Positions 1 to 5,578 of a stretch of 6,367 nucleotides of DNA are shown here, in pieces; positions within the stretch are counted from its first letter, which is position 1; every line of letters begins with the position of its first letter. A model generated the notes under the pieces. The model saw only the letters and a list, made by a program, of their open reading frames with translations. It was not told where the DNA came from and ran no database searches. Origin of the DNA: Armatimonadota bacterium (GTDB taxonomy: Bacteria; Armatimonadota; Fimbriimonadia; Fimbriimonadales; Fimbriimonadaceae); NCBI GenBank assembly GCA_003516955.1, contig DPBN01000236.1, forward strand, positions 1 through 6,367, given 5' to 3'. Position numbers and translations under genes: made by a program.

Positions 1-1011
1 GCGGATGAAGCTGTTCAGGAACTCCGCCGCAACCAGCGCGTCCTCGAGGTTGTACACCTCCTCCAGCAGGTGGGGAGCCACCTTGCCTCTGCCGTCGTGG
101 TGCTCGGGGCCGCGCGCCTTGTACCACACGTTCCACTCGTCGAAGCTGATGCGCACCCTCTTCTTCATCCGCAGGGCGTGGTGCACCTCGGCGCAGACCG
201 CGTCCGTGGCCTCGATCTGCCGATCGATGCTGTTCGAGACCGCGAGGAAGTTCGCCGTGTCGTCGGCCTCGTTGCCCACGTAGCGGTGCACGCTCAGGTA
301 GTCGATCGAGTCGCGGCAATGGGCCAGCACGGTGCGGTCCCAGACGAGGTAGGTGGGCATCTCGACGGCGCAGGACCCGCAGGCCACGAGCTCCAGGTTG
401 GGGTCGCACATGCGCATCATGTTGGCGGTCTGCTGGGCGTTGACGGCGTACACCTCGGCCGGGACGTGCCCGATCTGCCAGGGGCCGTCCATCTCGTTGC
501 CGAGGCACCACAGGCGCACGCCCCAAGGCTGCTCGAAGCCGTGCTCCCTCCGCAGGTCGGCCCAACGGCTGCCGCCCTCGATGTTGCAGTACTCCAGCCA
601 GTTGCGGGCCTCCTCCGGGGTGCCGGTGCCCAGGTTCACCGCGAGCATCGGCGTCCAGTCCATCCTCTGGCAGAGGGCCAGGAACTCGTTCGGGCCGAAC
701 TGGTTGGTCTCGATGCTCTGCCAGGCCAGATCGCGCGTGCGGGGTCGCGTCTCCTTGGGCCCGACGGCGTCGAGCCAGTGGTAGCCGCTGACGAAGTTCC
801 CGCCGGGGTACCGCATCGCGGTGAACCGCAGCTCGCGCAGAGCATCCAGGACGTCTCTGCGACAGCCGTGCTCGTCGGCGTGCGGGCTCTCCGGGTCGTA
901 CACCCCCTCGTACACGGCGCGGCCCAGGTGCTCGAGGAACCCCCCGAAGACCCGGGGATCCACGCGGTCGACGACGAAGGCGGTGTGCAGGTGCAGGGTG
1001 GAGTGTCTCAT
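1..1011 (-). CDS. GH51 alpha-L-arabinofuranosidase, C-terminus cut by window edge
   Basis: Retaining exo-glycosidase expected to release terminal alpha-L-arabinofuranosyl residues from arabino-oligosaccharides in the cytoplasm. The first 337 residues are visible and the frame is open to base 1; full GH51 enzymes are about 500 residues, so part of the barrel and the C-terminal beta domain lie outside. There is no signal peptide. Family motifs appear in order: FGGFLEH (Glu27), RYPGGNF (Arg67, Asn72), NLGTGTPEEARNW (126-138), LGNEMDGPWQ with acid/base Glu173, SVHRY (240-244), and FDEWNVWYK with nucleophile Glu292. From memory, these sit two residues before their counterparts in the Geobacillus enzyme (Glu175, Glu294), which supports the ATG at 1011. 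An AAGGA ribosome site lies 5 nt upstream. It follows the MalG-like permease by 1 nt, so it is the last visible operon gene. The family is certain; arabinan versus arabinoxylan as source is inferred from the neighbouring GH43. Confidence 0.96.
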   Translation of the reverse strand, partial: MRHSTLHLHTAFVVDRVDPRVFGGFLEHLGRAVYEGVYDPESPHADEHGCRRDVLDALRELRFTAMRYPGGNFVSGYHWLDAVGPKETRPRTRDLAWQSIETNQFGPNEFLALCQRMDWTPMLAVNLGTGTPEEARNWLEYCNIEGGSRWADLRREHGFEQPWGVRLWCLGNEMDGPWQIGHVPAEVYAVNAQQTANMMRMCDPNLELVACGSCAVEMPTYLVWDRTVLAHCRDSIDYLSVHRYVGNEADDTANFLAVSNSIDRQIEATDAVCAEVHHALRMKKRVRISFDEWNVWYKARGPEHHDGRGKVAPHLLEEVYNLEDALVAAEFLNSFIR

Positions 1012-1012
1012 G

Positions 1013-1831
1013 TCAATCCTTGAGTCCCGTCGAGGACATGCTCTCGACGATCTGTTTCTGGAAGATCGCGAAGATCAGCAGCAGCGGCGCGGTGGCCATC
1101 GCGCTGGTGGCCAGCGTTCGGCCGTACTCCGTGTAGTAGGAGGCCTGGTACAGGGCGATGCCCACGGGGAGAGTGTAGTTCTGGATGGAGTCCAGATACA
1201 CGAGCGGGCCGACGAAATCGTTCCACGAGCCGATGAACGTCAGCACGCCGAGGGTGGCCATCGCCGGCGCGCACAGAGGCAGGCTGACGTGATAGTACAC
1301 GCCGAGCCAGGAGCAACCGTCGATCAGCGCCGCCTCCTCGATCGCCTTGGGCAACGACCTCATGAACTGCGTGAGCAGGAACACCCCGAAGCCGCCCCCG
1401 GCCGCGGGCAGGATCAGCGCCGCCGGCGTGTCCAGCAGGCGCATCGAGTTCAGGATGAAGTACACCGGCACGAGGAACAGGAGGCCGGGAACCATCATCG
1501 AGGCCACGACGACGTAGAAGAACGCGCCACCGCCCGGAACACGCACCCTGGTGATGCCGAACGCCGCCAACGACGACAGCACCAGAACCAGGAACGTCAC
1601 CGAGCTGGAAACCAGGACGCTGTTCATCAGCCACCGCACGAACGGCGCCTCCTCGGACCAGTTCAGCACGTCCAGGTAGTTCTGCAGCGTCCAGTGCCTG
1701 GGGATCGCCGATTCGGGGTTCAGCACCTCCGCCTCGGGCTTGAACGACGTCAGCACCATCAGCACCATGGGCGCCACGAACAGCAGCCCCACGGCGAACA
1801 TCGTCGCCACCAGAATCCAGCGAGCCTTCAC
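1013..1831 (-). CDS. ABC sugar transporter permease, MalG-like (CUT1)
   Basis: Second inner-membrane permease of a carbohydrate uptake ABC transporter, 272 residues, the usual MalG/AraQ size. An N-terminal membrane segment at about 6-28 is followed by the periplasmic stretch SFKPEAEVLNP, typical of this subfamily. Further hydrophobic segments lie at about 70-94, 104-127, 135-156, 188-205 and 240-258. The cytoplasmic EAA loop that docks on the ATPase is clear: EEAALIDGCSWLGVYYHVSLP, starting near Glu165. The C-terminus, QKQIVESMSSTGLKD, matches the conserved tail that ends most MalG proteins. The start is GTG, overlapping the TGA of the MalF-like gene by 4 nt (GTGA), with a consensus AAGGAGG upstream. 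The family is certain. The substrate is not readable from the permease; arabino-oligosaccharides are inferred from the flanking GH43 and GH51 genes. The gene resembles araQ functionally, but the symbol is not justified by sequence alone. Confidence 0.95.
   Translation of the reverse strand: MKARWILVATMFAVGLLFVAPMVLMVLTSFKPEAEVLNPESAIPRHWTLQNYLDVLNWSEEAPFVRWLMNSVLVSSSVTFLVLVLSSLAAFGITRVRVPGGGAFFYVVVASMMVPGLLFLVPVYFILNSMRLLDTPAALILPAAGGGFGVFLLTQFMRSLPKAIEEAALIDGCSWLGVYYHVSLPLCAPAMATLGVLTFIGSWNDFVGPLVYLDSIQNYTLPVGIALYQASYYTEYGRTLATSAMATAPLLLIFAIFQKQIVESMSSTGLKD
1017..1021 (-). promoter_or_regulatory. Ribosome binding site for the GH51 gene
   Basis: AAGGA on the minus strand, 5 nt before the ATG at 1011. 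It lies within the last codons of the upstream permease, which stops at 1013, and it fixes the GH51 start. Confidence 0.7.
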
Positions 1832-2703
1832 GAAGCCTCCTTGCGCATCAGCCAGAACTGAAGGAAGCCGAACACCGCGACCACCGCCGCCAGCATCCAG
1901 CTCATCGCGGCGGCGTACCCCAGGCGGTACCCGTTGAACGCCGTCTCGTAGATGTACTGCACCACTCCCCGGGTGGCCAGCTCCGGCCCGCCGCCGGTCA
2001 GCAGCTGCGCCTGGGGGAAGAACTGGAACGCGCCGATCAGGTTCGTCACGACCACGAACAGCACGACCGGACGCAGCAGGGGAAACGTCACGCTCCAGAA
2101 CCCGCGCCAGCCGTCCGCCCCGTCGAGCGCGGCCGCCTCATGGAACATCCGCGGGATGTTCTGGAGCCCCGCCAAAAGGATCACCGCCGTGCCGCCCGAG
2201 GTCCACCACAGGCTCATCAGCACGATGCTCGGCATCGCGATGTTCTTGTCCGAAAGCCACGGCACCGGCGCCAGCCCGAGGTTCCTCAGGATGAAGTTGA
2301 ACAGGCCGAACTCCAGGTTGTAGAACCACTGCCACAGGATGCCCGTGACAGCCACGGTGAACATCGTCGGCAGGAACACCAGCGCGCGGACGGTGTTGCG
2401 GCCTCGGGGCATCGCGTTCAGCCCCAGGGCCAGGGCGAAGGCCGTAACAACCAGCGAGGGCACCATCATCGCCGCGAACTTCGCCGTCACGACGAAGGCC
2501 CGCTGCAGATATTCGTCCTTCCACGCGTCCACGAAGTTCCGGAACCCGACGAACCCCGCGGACCTGGGCGACGTGAGGTCGAACTGCATCACGGCCAGGT
2601 ACGCCGCGACCACGATCGGCACCAGAACGAACAGCACGAACAGCGTGGCGTAGGGCAGCAGGTACGCCCATCCGAGCAGCGCCCGGGTCTTGCGGGAGCT
2701 CAC
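1828..2703 (-). CDS. ABC sugar transporter permease, MalF-like (CUT1)
   Basis: First inner-membrane permease of the sugar ABC transporter, 291 residues, typical of short MalF/UgpA/AraP-type proteins. The start is taken as GTG at 2703, giving MSSRKTRALLGWAYLLPY. This is the standard cytoplasmic basic leader followed by the first membrane segment (about 12-38). The frame is open further upstream, but that part overlaps the binding-protein gene and has no homologous look. Other hydrophobic segments lie at about 70-95, 106-127, 157-180, 211-231 and 262-286. The region RALVFLPTMFTVAVTGILWQWFYN and the EAA loop EAAALDGADGWRGFWSVTFP (from Glu189) are hallmark CUT1 permease signatures. The GTG overlaps the upstream TGA by 4 nt, with GGGAGG 6 nt before it. 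It should pair with the adjacent MalG-like protein. The substrate is inferred only from context. Confidence 0.94.
   Translation of the reverse strand: MSSRKTRALLGWAYLLPYATLFVLFVLVPIVVAAYLAVMQFDLTSPRSAGFVGFRNFVDAWKDEYLQRAFVVTAKFAAMMVPSLVVTAFALALGLNAMPRGRNTVRALVFLPTMFTVAVTGILWQWFYNLEFGLFNFILRNLGLAPVPWLSDKNIAMPSIVLMSLWWTSGGTAVILLAGLQNIPRMFHEAAALDGADGWRGFWSVTFPLLRPVVLFVVVTNLIGAFQFFPQAQLLTGGGPELATRGVVQYIYETAFNGYRLGYAAAMSWMLAAVVAVFGFLQFWLMRKEAS
1836..1842 (-). promoter_or_regulatory. Consensus ribosome binding site for the MalG-like permease
   Basis: AAGGAGG on the minus strand, 4 nt before the GTG at 1831. It is embedded in the final Lys-Glu-Ala codons of the MalF-like gene. It decides the GTG start and suggests translational coupling between the two permeases. 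Confidence 0.8.
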
Positions 2704-3998
2704 CGGCCGCCTCCCGGCGCCTGCGACTCCGCCCGGTCGCGGTCGATCGCCTTCTGGGCGTTCTCGTCGGCGATCCGAAGAGACTCCTTGGCGCCCATCC
2801 GGCCGCGGATCACCCGCTCGACGGCGAGGTTGATTTCCAGACCCATCTCGAACAGCGGCACGATGCGCGGCGGATACACCATGTACGGAATCTGCTTGGA
2901 GAAGGCGTACTGCACCTGCATGGAGCGGAAGCGGTCGGTGTTCCTCACGCTCCGCCGTGCCGGAACCTGGCCGGCCTCGGCCCAATCGAGGCTGTTCTCC
3001 GACAGGAAACGGATGAACCGCGCGACGCCGTCCCGCTCGCGCTCCGACAAACCCTTGCGCATGCAGAGGATGTGCGAGTCGGCCATGGTGCCGGGCTTGT
3101 GCCCCAGGACCGGCATCGGCGCGCCGACGTAGTGCAGGCCCTCCAGCCGCTTCAGGTCGCCGAGCATGTACACGCCGTCGAACACCATGCCGACCTTCTT
3201 CTGGCGGAACCCGATCCACCCCAGCTGGTTGTCCGGCGGCGGGATCAGCCTCTTCTCCGTGCGCAGCCTTCCGAGGAACTCCAGGGCCTCGACGTTGCCG
3301 GGGTTGTCCAGATCGGCGTTGCCCCGCTCGTCCAGATAGCGTCCCCCGAACTGAGGGAACACGGACTGGTAGTTGTTCTGCCAGTGCGTCAGGGCGAACC
3401 CGTAGCGATCCGGGTTGGCCGCGCCGCGGGGATGCATCATGAGCGAGGCGGCTCGGAGGAACTCCTCCCGGTTGGTCGGCGGCTTGGGCCTCCCCCGCTC
3501 GTCCACGATGCCCGCCTCCCGGAGCATGTCCGTGTTGCAGTACAACCCCTGCGGGTGGATGTCCAGGGGCACCCCGACCCGATGCCCGTCGAACTCGGTG
3601 GTTCGAAGCACGATCGGCTCGAAGTCCTCCTCGGGCACGCCTCCCTCGCGGTACAGAGAGTCCATCGGCTCCAGGAACCCGGCCCGGTGCATCCGGGGCA
3701 GGGCGCTGGCGTGGATCACGAACACGTGGGGGCCCCTCCCGTTGACCGCCGCGACCATCAGCTTGTTGTAGTAGGTCCCCCAGGCGATCCGCTGCATGCT
3801 CACCTTCAGGTCGGGGTTCTCGCGGTTGAACCTGCGGATAAGTTCGAGCATCACCCGGCCGTCCGGCCCGGTGAAGCCGTTCCAGAAGGAGATCTCGGTT
3901 TGCGGCCGCCCGCGCACCGCCCCGATCCAGCCGGATCGGACGACCAGGATCGCCAGAATCGTCGCCAGTAGACCGTATAGAGCCTGGCGTATGCGCAT
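2700..3998 (-). CDS. ABC transporter extracellular sugar-binding protein (family 1 SBP)
   Basis: Captures the sugar outside the inner membrane and delivers it to the two permeases encoded next to it. It has 432 residues, a usual CUT1 binding-protein size. The start MRIRQALYGLLATILAILVV gives a basic leader and a hydrophobic segment at about 7-22. No Cys lies near its end, so there is no lipobox, and no obvious AXA cleavage site is visible. The protein may be anchored by an uncleaved helix or cleaved at a cryptic site. The mature part begins TEISFWNGFTGPDGRVM (34-50), the classic first strand, followed by LIRRFNRENPDLKV, GVPLDIHPQGLYCNTDML (142-159) and MVFDGVYMLGDL (271-282), all typical of the family. 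No good ribosome site precedes the ATG at 3998, and the GH43 stop is only 8 nt away, so initiation may depend on coupling. It overlaps the MalF-like gene by 4 nt. The family is secure; the ligand is inferred. Confidence 0.94.
   Translation of the reverse strand: MRIRQALYGLLATILAILVVRSGWIGAVRGRPQTEISFWNGFTGPDGRVMLELIRRFNRENPDLKVSMQRIAWGTYYNKLMVAAVNGRGPHVFVIHASALPRMHRAGFLEPMDSLYREGGVPEEDFEPIVLRTTEFDGHRVGVPLDIHPQGLYCNTDMLREAGIVDERGRPKPPTNREEFLRAASLMMHPRGAANPDRYGFALTHWQNNYQSVFPQFGGRYLDERGNADLDNPGNVEALEFLGRLRTEKRLIPPPDNQLGWIGFRQKKVGMVFDGVYMLGDLKRLEGLHYVGAPMPVLGHKPGTMADSHILCMRKGLSERERDGVARFIRFLSENSLDWAEAGQVPARRSVRNTDRFRSMQVQYAFSKQIPYMVYPPRIVPLFEMGLEINLAVERVIRGRMGAKESLRIADENAQKAIDRDRAESQAPGGGR
2710..2715 (-). 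promoter_or_regulatory. Ribosome binding site for the MalF-like permease
   Basis: GGGAGG on the minus strand, 6 nt before the GTG at 2703, inside the Gly-rich 3' end of the binding-protein gene. It supports the short GTG-initiated form of the permease over the longer open frame. Confidence 0.6.
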
Positions 3999-4006
3999 AG
4001 CAACGA

Positions 4007-5311
4007 TTATGGTTCGCGAAAGCCGCGAATCACCATCCCCGCGTCGTTGCGACCCACGTAGTACCAGCCGTCGTACGCGAGCCGGACGGTGTCGGTCCAG
4101 TACCCTCCTTCGGGCTTGGGCCACTCCAAGGTCAGCCGGTCGCCGGAGCGGGTCCACCGGCCGGTCCGGTCACCCTCGCGCAACACGCCTCCCGGTTCCA
4201 GTCGGACCCGCAGGACGCGACCGAAGTCGGCCTGGTGCAGCCAGACGCCCTCGACGCCCGGCGCCCTACCCTTCGGCCGACCGACCCACTCCACAGGCAG
4301 GCCGGGGAGCGGCCAGCCATCCTCGGACCAGAGCAGCTCGCGGATCTGGAGGGTCGGCAGGCCCCACACGTCCCCGTGCCAGTGCTCCCGGCCATCGTAG
4401 AAGTGGTACGGCATCAGCCAGCGTCCGTCCGAGGCGCGGAGCACGTCGCAGTGCCCCGGCGCGAACATCGGGGGCGAGCCGCGGAGCACCACGGTGTGGC
4501 CTCCGTCCACCATCGGCACGCCGTTGCTGTCCACGAACGGCCCGGTGGGGGACTTCGAGCGGCCCACCACGATGCGGTAGGTGCTGCGGACCCCCTGCGC
4601 GGCCAGGCCGTACGACACGAAGAGGTAGGTCCAGCCGTCCCGCTGGATCACCGCGGCCGCCTCGAGGGCGTTCCCGCGATCCATCGTGTTGCGCGCCACG
4701 AGCGTCCGGTCGCTGTGGTCGGGATGCTTCAGCTTGCCCGTCTTCGGGTCCAGCTCCTGGACGTAGAGGCCGGCGAAGTAGGAGCCGAAGAAGAGGAACT
4801 GGCGCCCGTCGGGCAGGACCAGCACCTCGGGGTCGATGGCGTTGAACGTGTCGACGCCCTGCACGCTCTCGAGGACCATGCCGCGGTCGACCCACCCTTG
4901 CAGCGGCTTCTCCGGGTTCGGGTCGGGGTTTTCGGCGAAGCCGATCACCGAACCGTTTCCACCAAATCGCTCGCTGGCGCAGTAGTACATCCGCAGCGCG
5001 CGGCCCACCCGGATGCAGTCCGGCGCCCAGAGCGATCGGTGCTGGGGGATCCGCTTGCGGAGCCACTCCGGCGTCTCCGGCAGGACCGGGCCCCACACCT
5101 TCCAGCGCAGGAGGTCCCTCGATGTCCGGAGCACTGAGAAGCCGTTGCCGCTCGTGCAGAAGGCGTAGAACGTGTCTCCAACCTGAAAGACGGTCGGGTC
5201 GTGCACGCCCTGCGCGCCCTCGGCGTGCGCCCCGTCCCCGGGGAAGGCCTCGGCCGGACCCAGCAGCGGGCCGGACTGCGACAGCAAGAGGGCGGTCATC
5301 AGAGCGAGCAT
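4007..5311 (-). CDS. Exported GH43 arabinan endo-1,5-alpha-L-arabinanase-like enzyme with C-terminal GH43_C-like domain
   Basis: Inverting five-bladed beta-propeller glycosidase, likely cutting alpha-1,5-arabinan outside the cytoplasm; 434 residues. Blade motifs read in order: VHDPTVFQVGDTFYAFCTSG with general base Asp38; LWAPDCI (94-100); FGGNGSVIGFAENP (116-129), like the endo-arabinanase pattern fgxxxSxIGxA; NAIDPEVLVLPDGRQFLFFG with pKa-modulating Asp160; LEAAAVIQRDGWTYLFVSYG with general acid Glu217; and PGHCDV with His287, the usual metal-site His. Residues from about 350 to the end resemble the GH43_C beta domain: GRWTRSGDRLTLEW, then TDTVRLAYDGWYYVGRND. The first 22 residues (LALMTALLL...GPAEA) look like a short signal peptide, but one lacking a basic N-region. 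A second Met at residue 5 (5299) is possible. It lies 11 nt after the lipoprotein gene and 8 nt before the binding-protein gene. Beta-xylosidase or exo-arabinofuranosidase activity is the main alternative. Confidence 0.9.
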   Translation of the reverse strand: MLALMTALLLSQSGPLLGPAEAFPGDGAHAEGAQGVHDPTVFQVGDTFYAFCTSGNGFSVLRTSRDLLRWKVWGPVLPETPEWLRKRIPQHRSLWAPDCIRVGRALRMYYCASERFGGNGSVIGFAENPDPNPEKPLQGWVDRGMVLESVQGVDTFNAIDPEVLVLPDGRQFLFFGSYFAGLYVQELDPKTGKLKHPDHSDRTLVARNTMDRGNALEAAAVIQRDGWTYLFVSYGLAAQGVRSTYRIVVGRSKSPTGPFVDSNGVPMVDGGHTVVLRGSPPMFAPGHCDVLRASDGRWLMPYHFYDGREHWHGDVWGLPTLQIRELLWSEDGWPLPGLPVEWVGRPKGRAPGVEGVWLHQADFGRVLRVRLEPGGVLREGDRTGRWTRSGDRLTLEWPKPEGGYWTDTVRLAYDGWYYVGRNDAGMVIRGFREP

Positions 5312-5322
5312 CCCCGTCCGGC

Positions 5323-5511
5323 CTACTGCCCCTGCCGACCCTGCACCGGTGCCTGGGGCATCGCTTTGCTCGGGTCGTTCTGCATGCCGCGCTGCTGCAT
5401 GAGCGACTCTTCCATCTTCTTGGCCCGCTGCTCGGCCTCACGGTCGGCGCATCCGGCGGCCGCGAGGACCATGGGCAGGCAAAGGGCGATCCAAAGGGTT
5501 TTCCAGTTCAT
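5323..5511 (-). CDS. Small putative lipoprotein, function unknown
   Basis: A 62-residue protein I do not recognise. MNWKTLWIALCLPMVLAAAGC looks like a type II signal peptide: Lys4, a hydrophobic core at about 5-18, and AAGC ending in Cys21. The -3 position is Ala rather than the preferred Leu, so lipidation is likely but not certain. The mature part would be only about 42 residues. It begins with a charged, probably helical stretch (ADREAEQRAKKMEESLMQQR) and ends in a Met/Gln/Pro-rich tail (MPQAPVQGRQGQ). It lies 67 nt after the pseudopilin and 11 nt before the GH43 gene, so it could be the first gene of the arabinan operon or the last of a pseudopilin unit. No strong ribosome site precedes the ATG. 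A tether or accessory role near the secreted enzyme is speculation. Coding potential is supported by the coherent signal peptide and operon spacing. Confidence 0.72.
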   Translation of the reverse strand: MNWKTLWIALCLPMVLAAAGCADREAEQRAKKMEESLMQQRGMQNDPSKAMPQAPVQGRQGQ

Positions 5512-5531
5512 GGGTTCTCGGTTGAAGGTTC

Positions 5532-5556
5532 CGGGGCCCGGGCAATCCGGGCCCCG
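5532..5556 (-). terminator. Perfect 10-bp GC hairpin between the pseudopilin and lipoprotein genes
   Basis: CGGGGCCCGG (5532-5541) and CCGGGCCCCG (5547-5556) are perfect inverted repeats around a 5-nt loop. They fill the middle of the only spacer longer than 11 nt in the window, 22 nt after the pseudopilin stop and 20 nt before the lipoprotein ATG. The position fits a terminator or partial terminator that separates pseudopilin transcription from the arabinan genes. On the minus strand the following bases are GAACCTTC, so there is no U-tract. It may instead be an RNA-stabilising stem-loop or an attenuator. Confidence 0.55.
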
Positions 5557-5578
5557 ACGGAGGTCGTCTCGGCTCGGA

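Noticed and set aside
70..1023. Long plus-strand open frame of 317 codons opposite the GH51 gene
   Set aside because: It is antisense to a gene with intact GH51 catalytic motifs, and its Val/His/Ala/Gly-rich translation has no domain-like pattern. High GC content makes such antisense frames common.
821..1861. Plus-strand open frame of 346 codons rich in Arg, Gln and His
   Set aside because: It lies opposite the MalG-like permease and has the biased composition expected from reading the reverse of hydrophobic codons. No ribosome site or family motif is seen.
2704..3219. N-terminal extension of the MalF-like permease of about 172 codons
   Set aside because: It overlaps the binding-protein gene in another frame, is Arg/Gly-rich, and is made unnecessary by the GTG at 2703 with a ribosome site and a normal permease N-terminus.
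3796..4845. Plus-strand open frame of 349 codons, strongly Arg/Ser/Pro-rich
   Set aside because: It covers the antisense of the GH43 and binding-protein genes, with low-complexity composition typical of a shadow frame.
4266..5441. Second minus-strand frame of 391 codons overlapping the GH43 gene
   Set aside because: It is the out-of-frame reading of the GH43 gene, Arg/Pro/Gly-rich and without motifs, while the other frame has all GH43 blade signatures.
5512..5531. Three spaced AACC-like repeats before the lipoprotein ATG as a possible operator
   Set aside because: The repeats are short and irregular, show no clear dyad symmetry, and could arise by chance. No regulator gene is nearby to support an operator.
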